From Chitinophaga sp. Cy-1792 (GTDB lineage Bacteria; Bacteroidota; Bacteroidia; Chitinophagales; Chitinophagaceae), in the NCBI RefSeq assembly GCF_011752935.1, contig NZ_VWWO01000001.1, positions 1,550,001-1,614,000 on the forward strand: a DNA stretch of 64,000 bases, read 5' to 3'. Shown one piece after another: positions 43,746 to 53,539 of the stretch (position 1 is its first letter; each line of letters starts with the position of its first letter). Both the position numbers and the translations under genes were made by a program. A model generated the notes under the pieces. That model was given only the letters and a program-made list of their open reading frames with translations. It was not told where the DNA came from and did no database searches.

Positions 43746-45110
43746 ATGATACCGTTGAAGCGCATTTTTCCTGTCATAGTTGCTCTGATTACCATTTCTC
43801 TCTTTGGAATTATTTATATCCAGGTAAACTGGATAAAAAATGCCATCGTCATTAAAAATACCCAGCTCGACCAACGAGCCATCAACGTAGTAAGTGATGT
43901 CAGAGAATATTTTGTTTCTCACAGAAGCAGCAGTATACAACTGAAATTCAATAACAGTCCCAATAGTAGCCAGGATCCCCTTAACGGATTGACATTTGAT
44001 ATGCGCCGGCCTGTATATCAGGGCGTTGCAGATCTTTTCTCGCCACAGGATATCCAGAAGGTCATTGTAAACAGCTTACGCCAGCATCACCTGGATACGG
44101 CCCATTTCGAATTTGCGATCTCCGGACCGGCACCTATGTCGGGATTTGTGTCAATGTGGCGTATTCAAACCCGCGATTTCCAGAAGCAATTCAATCTCAT
44201 TAACCAGGATTCACTGAATAAAATAAAAGATTATAAAATGGTGATCGGGCCGCTGGATGCGCAAACCACCGCCACGCCTGAACAGCTGTTTCTCATCTTA
44301 CCGACACAGGATGAAATCGTAAAACAACTGACCATGATGATCATCGGTGGCGTTTGCTTTACGCTCATTATCATCGCAGCCTTTGCCCTCACCATACGTA
44401 CCATGTTGAACCAGAAGAAGCTGTCGGAAATCAAATCCGACTTCATCAACAACATGACCCATGAACTGAAAACGCCGCTCGCTACTATCTCCCTGGCCAT
44501 TGATGCCATCGGTAACGAAAAAGTGTTGGATAACAGGGAAAAAATCCGCTATTTCTCCGGTATCATCAAGGAAGAAAATAAGCGTATGAATAAACAGGTA
44601 GAATCCATTTTACAATCGGCCCTCCTGGAAAAAGACGAAATAGGCCTGAAACTCCAGGCCATGGATGTTCATGCGGTTATCCAGAATACGGTGGACAATC
44701 TCCAGTTACAGCTGGCCGGCAAAAATGGTGTCGTAGACCTGCAATTGGATGCCATCAATCCTGTCATAATGGCTGATGATGTGCATTTCTCCAATGTGGT
44801 CTTCAACCTGCTGGATAATGCGATTAAATATTCCAAAGACAATCTGGAAGTAAGTATCCAGACATACAACACGCGCAAAAGCCTGTTTATCGTGATCAGC
44901 GACAACGGTATTGGTATGAGCCGCGATACTATTTCACGTATCTTTGAAAAATTCTACCGCGCACATACCGGCAACGTCCATAATGTAAAAGGTTTCGGCC
45001 TTGGACTGAGCTATGTTAAAGCGATTGTAGATGCTCATCACGGTAAAATCAAAGTGGAAAGCGTGGTTGGTAAAGGAAGTAAGTTTACCCTCGAGTTTCC
45101 ACAGGAATAA
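43746..45110 (+). CDS. Sensor histidine kinase
   Basis: A 454-residue membrane histidine kinase. Two membrane helices (about 7-29 and 197-219) enclose a periplasmic sensor domain of about 165 residues; there is no HAMP domain. The dimerisation box NNMTHELKTPLATIS carries phosphoacceptor His239, and the ATPase domain has NLLDNAIKYS (N box), SDNGIGM (G1), FEKFYRAHTGN (F box) and GFGLGLSY (G2). All residues for kinase activity are present. No response regulator is adjacent; instead a ThiF-like gene follows 12 bp later. The nearest regulator gene is at 60600. Confidence 0.93.
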   Translation: MIPLKRIFPVIVALITISLFGIIYIQVNWIKNAIVIKNTQLDQRAINVVSDVREYFVSHRSSSIQLKFNNSPNSSQDPLNGLTFDMRRPVYQGVADLFSPQDIQKVIVNSLRQHHLDTAHFEFAISGPAPMSGFVSMWRIQTRDFQKQFNLINQDSLNKIKDYKMVIGPLDAQTTATPEQLFLILPTQDEIVKQLTMMIIGGVCFTLIIIAAFALTIRTMLNQKKLSEIKSDFINNMTHELKTPLATISLAIDAIGNEKVLDNREKIRYFSGIIKEENKRMNKQVESILQSALLEKDEIGLKLQAMDVHAVIQNTVDNLQLQLAGKNGVVDLQLDAINPVIMADDVHFSNVVFNLLDNAIKYSKDNLEVSIQTYNTRKSLFIVISDNGIGMSRDTISRIFEKFYRAHTGNVHNVKGFGLGLSYVKAIVDAHHGKIKVESVVGKGSKFTLEFPQE

Positions 45111-45122
45111 AAGGAATAGCGC

Positions 45123-45935
45123 ATGATTCTGACTGAAAAGGAAACACAACACTTTAAAACGCCGATAGCTGTACCTGGCTTCGGCTTATCAATGCAGGAA
45201 AAACTGAAAATGTCCAGGGTGCTGGTGATTGGCGCCGGCGGGCTCGGAAGTCCGATTATTCAGTATCTGGGCGCCAGTGGCGTAGGCATTATCGGTATCG
45301 CGGATTATGGTACCATTAATACGGAAGATATGCACCGTCAGCCTATCTACCATATGCAGGACGTGAAGAAACATAAAGCTAAAATGGCCGCCAGCCGTAT
45401 GTATGGCTTTAATCCATATGCAAGGCCTTTCCCGCTGCTGATGCAGGCAAAGCCGGAAGCAATGGGTTTCCTGCTGGATGGCTTTGATCTGATTGTAGAC
45501 TGTACACAGCATTTACCTTCTCATCTGCTGATAAATGATGCCTGTATCGCCTTCAACAAACCATTTGTAGTGGGAGAAGTGCATAACTGGCTGGCCTGGT
45601 ATGGCGGTTTCAATATGCCGATGTTAGATGGTAGCGTATCGGCCTCTTTCCGTTGTGCAATGGACATTACAGACGATTACCGCAACTATGATGCAGGCGC
45701 CTTAGGTGTTACCCACGGTACCACCGGCATGCATATGGTCACCGATATCATCAAATACCTGATAGAAGTACCGATGGGACTTACCAATAAAATCTATGGT
45801 ATGGACTATCTCCACAATACTACAAAAGTACATGAGCTTACTGCCAACAGGGAACTGATAGAAACAGTAAGAACAAATGGTATCCTGTCCGCAGATGACT
45901 ACGGACTGGAGATACAACCGGATGTGGAGGATTAA
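45123..45935 (+). CDS. ThiF/MoeB-like adenylyltransferase, degenerate active site
   Basis: A 270-residue member of the E1-like ThiF/MoeB/HesA superfamily. The nucleotide motif GAGGLGS (37-43), the Arg72-Gln73 pair, the N-P segment FNPYARP and the late helix segment AGALGVTHGTTGMHMVTDIIKYL are recognisable. However the metal-binding Asp of the canonical DCTDN motif is replaced (D126-C-T-Q129-H), the zinc CxxC pairs are missing and no catalytic Cys is evident. It may therefore bind a nucleotide without adenylating a sulfur carrier. No thiamine or molybdopterin gene is nearby. It is translationally linked to the histidine kinase and overlaps the LD-carboxypeptidase gene tail-to-tail by 4 bp. Confidence 0.85.
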   Translation: MILTEKETQHFKTPIAVPGFGLSMQEKLKMSRVLVIGAGGLGSPIIQYLGASGVGIIGIADYGTINTEDMHRQPIYHMQDVKKHKAKMAASRMYGFNPYARPFPLLMQAKPEAMGFLLDGFDLIVDCTQHLPSHLLINDACIAFNKPFVVGEVHNWLAWYGGFNMPMLDGSVSASFRCAMDITDDYRNYDAGALGVTHGTTGMHMVTDIIKYLIEVPMGLTNKIYGMDYLHNTTKVHELTANRELIETVRTNGILSADDYGLEIQPDVED

Positions 45936-46846
45936 TCTTCTTTCAGCTTTAAGATGCTTTTCGCTTCACCCACTTTAAGGTGGTGTTTCATGCCCAGGCG
46001 TACGGCATAATTTTCCGCCTGATGACCGATAGGGAAGTTGAAACAGACAGGGTAATCAAATTCCTGTACCATGTTGTGAATGATCTCATATTCAGACTGG
46101 CCGAATGGCGTAGTGGTTTCTCTGCCATCGGTAAAGCCGCCAACTACGAGTCCGGCCAGTTTATCCAGCCAGCCTGCGCGTTTCAGGTTGTACATCATGC
46201 GGTCTACATTGTACCGGTATTCCCCGATATCTTCCAGTAGCAGTATTTTGCCTTTTGTGTTTATCTGAGATTTGGTGCCGGAGGCATTGGCGAGCAGGGA
46301 GAGATTACCTCCAACGAGTATGCCGTCTGCACTGCCTTCGCGGTTCAGTTCATGGGCAGTGGTAGAATAGCTGTATTTCTTGCCTTTCAGAATTTGCTCC
46401 AGGCTGTGAACGTATTCATTATCAGCTGTTTGTGTGGTAATGCCACTACACATCATGGAGTGAACGGTAGGGATACCAAAACGCTGCTGTATATGTGCAT
46501 GGAGGGTAGTTACATCGCTGTATCCGCAGAGCCATTTGGGGTGTTTACGGAATTTGGTAAAATCGAGTTTATCGAGGATACACACCATACCGTAGCCGCC
46601 ACGTCCAAAAACAATTGCTTTGATTTCAGGGTCGTCCAGCATGTCCTGCAATTCTTCAAGGCGAAGTTCGTCAGGTGCGGAAAAATTGTGGAAACTGGTA
46701 CCTACTGTGATTCCCAGGTGTACACGATACCCCCAGGAACGCATTACATCAGCCGCAAATTCAGCCGCCGCCTGGTCCATTTGGCTGCTGGAGCAGGTTA
46801 CACCGATTAAATCGCCCTTTTTCAGATATGGCGGAATTTTTACCAT
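45932..46846 (-). CDS. LD-carboxypeptidase (peptidase family S66)
   Basis: A 304-residue serine peptidase of the LdcA/MccF family, which trims the terminal D-Ala from tetrapeptides during murein recycling. The nucleophile Ser110 lies in CGYSDVTTLH, the oxyanion segment in FGRGGYGMV and the Glu/His partners in LLLEDIGEYRYNVDRM and FPIGHQAENYAV. Residue spacing is normal. A microcin-C-type immunity role is known for some relatives and cannot be excluded. The gene is alone on the reverse strand. Confidence 0.93.
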   Translation of the reverse strand: MVKIPPYLKKGDLIGVTCSSSQMDQAAAEFAADVMRSWGYRVHLGITVGTSFHNFSAPDELRLEELQDMLDDPEIKAIVFGRGGYGMVCILDKLDFTKFRKHPKWLCGYSDVTTLHAHIQQRFGIPTVHSMMCSGITTQTADNEYVHSLEQILKGKKYSYSTTAHELNREGSADGILVGGNLSLLANASGTKSQINTKGKILLLEDIGEYRYNVDRMMYNLKRAGWLDKLAGLVVGGFTDGRETTTPFGQSEYEIIHNMVQEFDYPVCFNFPIGHQAENYAVRLGMKHHLKVGEAKSILKLKED

Positions 46847-46858
46847 TGTAGTTTTGTT

Positions 46859-46866
46859 TACCTTTG
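46859..46866 (+). promoter_or_regulatory. -7 box upstream of metG
   Basis: TACCTTTG matches TAnnTTTG and would give a 5' leader of about 105 nt before metG. The -33 TTG is not at the usual distance. Confidence 0.4.
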
Positions 46867-46978
46867 CAAGATTCGTCCCGTTATATGGCGGTACGCTTGG
46901 TCTAAGTTGAGTAATGTTATCGGCTATTCCAAAAACAGTCTGATATTTAAATTTTATTTAAGCATTCTTTAAGATAGT

Positions 46979-49105
46979 ATGGGAAAATTTAATAGATATT
47001 TAATAACTGCGGCGTTACCGTATGCCAATGGTCCTGTTCATATAGGTCATCTGGCTGGTTGCTATATTCCTGCAGATATTTACGTGCGATATCTCCGCGC
47101 TAAAAAAGCTGATGTAAAATTCGTTTGTGGTACAGATGAACATGGTGTTCCTATCACCATCAAAGCCATGAAGGAAGGCGTTACACCACAGGATGTGGTA
47201 GATAAATACCATAAAATTATTGGTGACAGCTTTGCCGCTATGGGTATCTCTTTCGATATCTTTTCCCGCACCAGTAACCAGGTTCATCATAAAACAGCGT
47301 CCGACTACTTCCTGAAAATGTACAACGACGGACTGTTTGAAGAAAAAGAATCTGAACAGTTTTACGATCCTAAGGCCAACATGTTCCTGGCCGACAGATA
47401 TATCATCGGTACCTGCCCTCATTGCGGTAACGATAAAGCCTATGGCGACCAGTGTGAGAAATGTGGTAATAGCCTCAGTCCTGATGAACTGATCAACCCA
47501 CATTCTGCATTGAGCGACGCTGTGCCTGTAAAGAAAAAAACCAAACACTGGTACATGCCTTTACAGAACTACGAACCATGGCTGAATGAGTGGCTCATCG
47601 AAGGTCATAAAGAGTGGAAAAATAACGTATATGGTCAGTGTAAAAGCTGGTTATCAAGTGGCCTGCAATCACGTGCCATGACCCGCGACAGCAACTGGGG
47701 TATTAAAGTGCCTTTACCAGATGCGGAAGGAAAGGTATTGTACGTATGGTTCGACGCGCCAATCGGTTATATTTCTGCCACCAAAGAACTGACTGAAAAC
47801 TGGGCGGATTACTGGTGTAAGGAAGATACCAAACTGGTACACTTTATTGGTAAAGATAACATCGTTTTCCACTGCATTATTTTCCCTGCGATGCTGAAAG
47901 CACACGGTGGATTTGTGTTGCCGGACAACGTCCCTGCCAATGAGTTCCTGAACCTGGAAGGAGAAAAAATCTCTACTTCCAGAAACTGGGCGGTATGGGT
48001 AAATGATTTTATCGCTGATTTCCCTGGTCAACAGGATATTCTGCGTTATGTACTCACTGCTACTGCGCCTGAAACCAAGGACAACGACTTCACCTGGAAA
48101 GATTTCCTTACCAGGAATAATAGTGAGCTGTCTGATAACCTGAGCAACTTTGTGCATCGTACTATGGTATTAATGCACAAGCTGTGTGGTGGTAAAGTAC
48201 CTCAATTGCATCAGGATCTTCTGAATGATGAGGATCGTCAGATGTTCGTAGAATTCAAAAATGCAAAGGAGAAAGTTGAAAATGCGATAGAGCAATATAA
48301 GTTCAGAGAAGGACTGTTTGAAGTAATGGCATTGTCCAAGCTTGGTAATAAGTACATGCAGGATAATGCGCCATGGTTATTGGCTAAAGCTATTGAAACT
48401 ATCAAGAAAGGTGAGGCTCATGAAAAGTATACAGCAGATGACCTGGAAATGCTCCAGAAAAGAATTGATATCTGTCTGCATATCTGTTTACAAATGACAG
48501 CTAACCTGGCAATTCTGATGAATCCTTTCCTGCCATTCACTGCGAAGAAAATCCTTCATATGCTGAAAGTGGTAGATCGTATGCTGGAGTGGGAAAATGC
48601 TGGTTCTGAAAAACTGGTGAGTGTTGGTTATTCCTTACGTGATCCAGAAATGCTGTTCAAGAAAATGGACGAATCTGTGATTAAACCGCAATTGGACAGA
48701 CTGGCAGCCATTAAGGCTGAACAGGCAGCCGCAGCCGCCGCAGCAGAAGCCGCAGCACCTAAAGCAATAGCACCAATCAAACCTGAAATCCAGTATGATG
48801 ATTTTGCAAAACTGGACCTCCGTGTAGGCACCATTATCAAAGCGGAAAAAGTAGAAAAAGCAGATAAACTGCTGAAATTACTGGTAGATATTGGTTCAGA
48901 ACAACGTACGGTTGTTTCAGGTATCGCAATGCACTTCAAACCGGAAGACATTGTAGGTAAACAGGTTACGTTAGTGACTAACCTGGCGCCTCGTAAAATG
49001 CGCGGTATTGAAAGTCAGGGTATGATCCTGATGGCGGAAGATAACGGTAAACTGGTGTTCGTTAATCCTAACGAAAATGTAGCGCCAGGTTCCGGTGTAG
49101 CTTGA
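46979..49105 (+). CDS. metG: Methionyl-tRNA synthetase
   Basis: A 708-residue class I synthetase. The HIGH motif (H21-I-G-H24, in [14 protein letters not shown]), a four-Cys zinc knuckle ([18 protein letters not shown]) and the KMSKS-equivalent EKISTSRNW are present. After the anticodon-binding helices an Ala-rich linker (about 578-595) leads to a C-terminal tRNA-binding EMAP/Trbp111 domain (about 600-708, [22 protein letters not shown]). The length and domain order are those of dimeric E. coli-type MetG. A strong terminator follows. Confidence 0.97.
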   Translation: MGKFNRYLITAALPYANGPVHIGHLAGCYIPADIYVRYLRAKKADVKFVCGTDEHGVPITIKAMKEGVTPQDVVDKYHKIIGDSFAAMGISFDIFSRTSNQVHHKTASDYFLKMYNDGLFEEKESEQFYDPKANMFLADRYIIGTCPHCGNDKAYGDQCEKCGNSLSPDELINPHSALSDAVPVKKKTKHWYMPLQNYEPWLNEWLIEGHKEWKNNVYGQCKSWLSSGLQSRAMTRDSNWGIKVPLPDAEGKVLYVWFDAPIGYISATKELTENWADYWCKEDTKLVHFIGKDNIVFHCIIFPAMLKAHGGFVLPDNVPANEFLNLEGEKISTSRNWAVWVNDFIADFPGQQDILRYVLTATAPETKDNDFTWKDFLTRNNSELSDNLSNFVHRTMVLMHKLCGGKVPQLHQDLLNDEDRQMFVEFKNAKEKVENAIEQYKFREGLFEVMALSKLGNKYMQDNAPWLLAKAIETIKKGEAHEKYTADDLEMLQKRIDICLHICLQMTANLAILMNPFLPFTAKKILHMLKVVDRMLEWENAGSEKLVSVGYSLRDPEMLFKKMDESVIKPQLDRLAAIKAEQAAAAAAAEAAAPKAIAPIKPEIQYDDFAKLDLRVGTIIKAEKVEKADKLLKLLVDIGSEQRTVVSGIAMHFKPEDIVGKQVTLVTNLAPRKMRGIESQGMILMAEDNGKLVFVNPNENVAPGSGVA

Positions 49106-49126
49106 TTTTTAAAACTTTGAATACGA

Positions 49127-49160
49127 AAAGCCCGATCTCAGTAAGTTGAGATCGGGCTTT
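49127..49160 (+). terminator. Terminator of metG
   Basis: Stem AAAGCCCGATCTCA / TGAGATCGGGCTTT with a 6-nt loop, 21 bp past the metG stop codon. Confidence 0.85.
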
Positions 49161-49178
49161 CTCATTTACAGGTCTTTT

Positions 49179-49257
49179 CTGGGGTGTTGGTCGCCCGCAG
49201 CCGCGGGCGACCAACACCCCAGTTTTCTCCCCGCCGAAGGCGGGGAGAAAACTGGGG
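49179..49257. repeat. Double hairpin element 5
   Basis: Hairpin A is a perfect 20-bp stem (49179-49198 / 49203-49222, loop AGCC) and hairpin B a perfect 19-bp stem (49217-49235 / 49239-49257, loop GAA). CCCCAG (49217-49222) belongs to both. It lies directly behind the metG terminator. Confidence 0.88.
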
Positions 49258-49380
49258 TGGAAACATACCCGCTAATCGAATTTTTTAACATTCCCGCTCA
49301 TGTTTCTACCTCAAAAAATCCTAAATTCAGGAATCTAAAACTTAGTTTGTATTCACTAACAGATTAAAGCTGGCCTTAAT

Positions 49381-51780
49381 ATGCAAAGACACATCAATAA
49401 AGTAGCCGTACTGGGCTCAGGGGTTATGGGATCAAGGATTGCCTGTCATTTCGCAGGTATTGGCGTTCAGGTACTGCTGCTGGATATAGCACCTAAAGAA
49501 CTGAATGATGCGGAGAAGAAGAAAAACCTTACTTTGGAGAGTCCTGCTGTAAAAAACCGGATTGTGAATGACGCCCTTCAGGCAGCTGTTAAATCGAATC
49601 CCTCACCAGTTTTTACGAAAGATGTCATTAAGCGGATCAAAACGGGCAACTTTACGGATGATATGAAGAAGATCGCGGATTGCGACTGGATCATTGAAGT
49701 AGTAGTTGAAAATCTCGCTGTTAAAAAAATCGTTTTTGAACAGGTAGAGCAATTCCGTAAACCCGGAACACTGATTACCTCCAATACCTCCGGTATTCCA
49801 ATTCACCTGATGGCGGAAGGCCGCAGTGAAGACTTCCGGAAAAATTTCTGTGGCACCCACTTTTTCAACCCGCCGCGTTATCTGCGCCTCCTGGAAATAA
49901 TTCCTACTCCACATACCGACCCTGCTGTAATAGATTTCCTGATGCATTACGGAGATCTGTACCTGGGAAAAACTACTGTACTCTGTAAAGATACGCCCGC
50001 CTTTATCGCTAACCGCGTAGGTGTTTATTCTATCATGGCCATTTTCCACATCATGCAGGAAATGGGCCTCGGAATTGATGAAATTGATGCACTGACAGGC
50101 CCGATCATCGGCCGGCCAAAATCAGCTACCTTCCGCACCGCTGACGTAGTAGGTATCGATACCCTCGTTAAAGTAGCAAAAGGAGTACTGGAAAACTGCC
50201 CGGATGATGAAGCCATCAGCATCTTCAAAATTCCTGAATTCCTCCAGAAAGTAGTAGATAACAACTGGCTGGGAGACAAGACAGGACAGGGTTTCTACAA
50301 GAAAACCACCGGCCCTGGCGGTAAGGAAATCCTTACCCTCAACCTGCAGACCATGGAATATGGTCCTAAACAGAAAGCAAGATTTTCCAGCATAGATGCG
50401 GCAAAGCCGGTTGAAGACCTGAAACAGCGTATTAAAATGCTGGCACATTCTTCTGATAAGGCAGGTCAGTTCTATCAGCAATTCCATGCTTATCTCTTCT
50501 CTTATGTATCTCACCGTATACCGGAAATTGCAGATGATCTCTACAAAGTAGATGATGCCATGAAAGCCGGTTTCGGATGGGAAATAGGACCTTTCGAAAG
50601 CTGGGACCTGCTGGGAGTAGAAGCTTCCGTAAAAGCCATCGAAGAAAAAGGACTGACCGTTGCGCAGTGGGTGAAAGACATGCTGGCAAAAGGTATCAAG
50701 TCATTCTATAAAGTAGATAACGGCAAGAAATTCTATTATGATATTACTACCCAGGCGTATAAAACCCTTCCTGGTGAAGGCGCTTTCATTATCCTGGAAA
50801 ATTATTCCGGTAATGTCCTCTGGAAAAATAACGCCAGCAGACTGATTGACCTCGGCGATGGTGTTGTGTGCTTCGACTGGCAGACAAAAATGAATACCAT
50901 CGGCGGAGAAGTGCTGGAAGGACTGAATAAGGCGGTAGACCGCGCGGAAAAGGATTTCCGCGGACTGGTTGTTGCCAACGATGGCGCTAACTTCTCTGCA
51001 GGTGCCAATGTGGGTATGATCTTCATGCTGGCAGCTGAACAGGAGTACGACGAACTGGACATGGCGGTGCGCCTGTTCCAGCGTTCTACCATGCGCCTGC
51101 GTTATTCCGGCGTTCCGGTAGTAGTAGCACCGCATGCCCTTACTTTAGGTGGTGGTTGCGAAATGGCACTACATGCGGATAAAGTGGTGGCTGCTGCCGA
51201 AACATATATCGGGCTGGTAGAGTTAGGTGTAGGCCTGATCCCTGGTGGTGGCGGTACCAAAGAAATGGCACTGCGCGCCAGCAATGAATTCAAGGAAGGC
51301 CGCATCGAAGAAGAGCCATTAAAAGACTACTTCATGACCGTGGCTACTGCTAAAGTGGCTACATCAGGCTTTGAAGCATATGATATGGGCGTGATGAAAA
51401 AAGGCCATGATGAAGTGGTGATGAACCCTGGCCGTCTCATCGCGGATGCCAAGCGCAGCGTAATTGAAATGGCAGATGAAGGATATACAAGGCCTGTTGA
51501 AAGAACAGATGTCAAAGTGATGGGACGTAGTGCACTGGGCGCTTTGCTGGCTGGTATCTATGCTATGAAGTTTGGTAAATATATCTCTGAGCATGATGAA
51601 AAGGTAGCCCAGAAACTGGCGTATGTAATGTGTGGTGGCGACCTGACAGAGCCTACGCTCGTAAGTGAACAGTATCTCCTGGACCTGGAACGCGAAGCAT
51701 TCCTGAGTCTGTGCGGAGAACGCAAAACCCTGGAAAGATTACAGAGCGTAATCAAAACAGGGAAACCGGTTAGGAACTAA
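49381..51780 (+). CDS. fadN: 3-Hydroxyacyl-CoA dehydrogenase / enoyl-CoA hydratase fusion
   Basis: A 799-residue bifunctional beta-oxidation enzyme. The dehydrogenase comes first: NAD motif GSGVMGSRIACHFAG (about 12-26), catalytic region CGTHFFNPPRYLRLLEI and DTPAFIANRVGV. The crotonase (enoyl-CoA hydratase) domain follows (about 490-700) with NFSAGANVG, ALGGGCEMALHAD and the catalytic Glu in LVELGVGLIPGGGG. This order is the reverse of E. coli FadB and matches the FadN type, so the symbol is by architecture. Its thiolase partner is presumably the one at 3539-4717. The ABC transporter genes follow only 9 bp later. Confidence 0.93.
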   Translation: MQRHINKVAVLGSGVMGSRIACHFAGIGVQVLLLDIAPKELNDAEKKKNLTLESPAVKNRIVNDALQAAVKSNPSPVFTKDVIKRIKTGNFTDDMKKIADCDWIIEVVVENLAVKKIVFEQVEQFRKPGTLITSNTSGIPIHLMAEGRSEDFRKNFCGTHFFNPPRYLRLLEIIPTPHTDPAVIDFLMHYGDLYLGKTTVLCKDTPAFIANRVGVYSIMAIFHIMQEMGLGIDEIDALTGPIIGRPKSATFRTADVVGIDTLVKVAKGVLENCPDDEAISIFKIPEFLQKVVDNNWLGDKTGQGFYKKTTGPGGKEILTLNLQTMEYGPKQKARFSSIDAAKPVEDLKQRIKMLAHSSDKAGQFYQQFHAYLFSYVSHRIPEIADDLYKVDDAMKAGFGWEIGPFESWDLLGVEASVKAIEEKGLTVAQWVKDMLAKGIKSFYKVDNGKKFYYDITTQAYKTLPGEGAFIILENYSGNVLWKNNASRLIDLGDGVVCFDWQTKMNTIGGEVLEGLNKAVDRAEKDFRGLVVANDGANFSAGANVGMIFMLAAEQEYDELDMAVRLFQRSTMRLRYSGVPVVVAPHALTLGGGCEMALHADKVVAAAETYIGLVELGVGLIPGGGGTKEMALRASNEFKEGRIEEEPLKDYFMTVATAKVATSGFEAYDMGVMKKGHDEVVMNPGRLIADAKRSVIEMADEGYTRPVERTDVKVMGRSALGALLAGIYAMKFGKYISEHDEKVAQKLAYVMCGGDLTEPTLVSEQYLLDLEREAFLSLCGERKTLERLQSVIKTGKPVRN

Positions 51781-51788
51781 TCAATACT

Positions 51789-52685
51789 ATGTCAATATTA
51801 ACCTTACAAGGCATCTCCAAACGGTATGGTGTCGTACAGGCGCTGTCAGGCGTATCCTTCGAGGTACCGGCTGGCAGCGTCTTTGGTGTTTTAGGCCCCA
51901 ACGGCAGCGGGAAAACCACCCTGCTCGGCATTGTCACCGACGTACTGAAAGCAGACAGCGGTAACTTCCAGCTATTCGGAGGACCCGCCTCCGGCGCAGC
52001 AAGGCGCAAAATAGGAACCCTGTTGGAAACCCCTAATTTCTACCATTATCTCAGCGCATGGAAAAACCTGGAAATCGCTGCCAGCATCAAGCAGCGGGGC
52101 AAAGATGATATTGCCAGGGTGCTGAAAATCTGCGGCCTCTATGAAAGAAAAGACACCGCCTTCAAGACCTATTCCCTCGGTATGAAACAGCGCCTGGCCA
52201 TTGCAAGCGTGCTGCTGGGGGATCCGGATGTACTCATCCTGGATGAGCCTACCAATGGCCTGGATCCTGCCGGTATCGCAGAAGTAAGAGTACTGGTACA
52301 ACAGCTGGCCGACAGTGGGAAAACGATACTGCTGGCGAGTCACCTGCTCGATGAAGTGGAAAAAGTATGTACCCATGTGGCTATTCTGCAGAAAGGGCAA
52401 CTCCTGCTCTCCGGACCTGTGAACGAGGTCTTGCAGCGCAACGATTTCATTGAGCTGGCAGCGGCAGATAATCAGGCATTGGCTGCATTGTTGCTGCAAT
52501 ACCCGGATTGCACAGGAGCAACGGTTACAGGAAATAAGGTGGTAGCCACTTTCGCTGTTGCCCCGGACCCTGCTGCTATCAACAGCTGGTGTGCCGGACA
52601 AGGCATATGGCTGCAACAGCTGCAATTACGCAGAAAAAGCCTCGAAACTGCATTCCTTGAACTGACCCATACCTCTGCCCAATGA
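51789..52685 (+). CDS. ABC transporter ATP-binding protein
   Basis: A 298-residue ATPase of the ABC-2 type exporter group: Walker A GPNGSGKTT, signature TYSLGMKQRLAIA, Walker B VLILDEPTNGLDP and switch His in LLASHLLDEV. About 80 extra C-terminal residues are typical of this group. It overlaps the following permease gene by 4 bp (ATGA), so the two form one transporter. Substrate unknown; peptide antibiotic or lipid export are usual for the type. Confidence 0.94.
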   Translation: MSILTLQGISKRYGVVQALSGVSFEVPAGSVFGVLGPNGSGKTTLLGIVTDVLKADSGNFQLFGGPASGAARRKIGTLLETPNFYHYLSAWKNLEIAASIKQRGKDDIARVLKICGLYERKDTAFKTYSLGMKQRLAIASVLLGDPDVLILDEPTNGLDPAGIAEVRVLVQQLADSGKTILLASHLLDEVEKVCTHVAILQKGQLLLSGPVNEVLQRNDFIELAAADNQALAALLLQYPDCTGATVTGNKVVATFAVAPDPAAINSWCAGQGIWLQQLQLRRKSLETAFLELTHTSAQ

Positions 52686-53455
52686 AAAATATTATTTTAA
52701 CCGAATGGCTGAAAGTAAAGAGCTATCGTACCTTTTGGATAATGGTTGTACTGGCGGCTATCGTGCCACTGGCCGGCAACCTGCTGATGGCCGACTTCTT
52801 CACCACTAATCTGAAGGCCGCCAAGAACCTGGTAGGGGATCCATTCTCCTTTCCCGACGTATGGCTTACCACCGCAAGTATTTGCAGCTATGTATCTTCG
52901 CTGTACGGACTTTTACTGATCATACTTGTTACCAATGAATTCACCTTCCGTACCAACCGACAGAATATTATCGATGGCTGGGACAGAAAAGAATTCGTTT
53001 ACTCAAAACTCTTCTGGTTATTGAAGCTGGCAGGCTTGTCGCTGCTGGTAGCCACTATCAGCGCAATATTTGTAGGACTTAAGTATGGTACTACCAGCAT
53101 TAGTTTTGAGGGTTATCAGTATGTAGTAATTTATTTTCTGCAGATGCTGGTGTTATTAACCATCGCCCTGCTGATAGCGGTATTCTTTCGCAGGGCCGGC
53201 ATTTCTATCGTGGTTTTTATGGCCTATACGATGATGCTGGAGCAGATTATCGTTAGTATTTTAAAGAAATATGTAGGGTTAGTAGGCGGACTCCTGCCGC
53301 TGCAAACCGGCGATGAATTAATACCTTTCCCGCTGACAGGAAAACTGATACAGTCAGATCAGTATAATTCTTCAGTATATGTGGTGGTGATGATCGCTTA
53401 TATCTTTTTGGGCATCTGGCTGGTATTCAGAAAGATAATGAAATCCGATCTATAG
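52682..53455 (+). CDS. ABC-2 type transporter permease
   Basis: A 257-residue inner-membrane protein with six hydrophobic segments (about 18-37, 55-85, 110-130, 140-165, 170-200 and 230-250). The opening NIILTEWLKVKSYRTFWIM is typical of ABC-2 permeases. Partner of the overlapping ATP-binding gene. Confidence 0.9.
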   Translation: MKNIILTEWLKVKSYRTFWIMVVLAAIVPLAGNLLMADFFTTNLKAAKNLVGDPFSFPDVWLTTASICSYVSSLYGLLLIILVTNEFTFRTNRQNIIDGWDRKEFVYSKLFWLLKLAGLSLLVATISAIFVGLKYGTTSISFEGYQYVVIYFLQMLVLLTIALLIAVFFRRAGISIVVFMAYTMMLEQIIVSILKKYVGLVGGLLPLQTGDELIPFPLTGKLIQSDQYNSSVYVVVMIAYIFLGIWLVFRKIMKSDL

Positions 53456-53539
53456 TGATATCTTTATATTTCACATTCTTTTAAAGCGAAATGTTTAAGA
53501 TAGCGCTTAAATTTGTTGTGTAAAGAAAAACGAGGAACC

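Noticed and set aside
49146..49367. A 73-codon + strand frame after metG
   Set aside because: It lies across double hairpin element 5 and has no start signal or protein-like composition.
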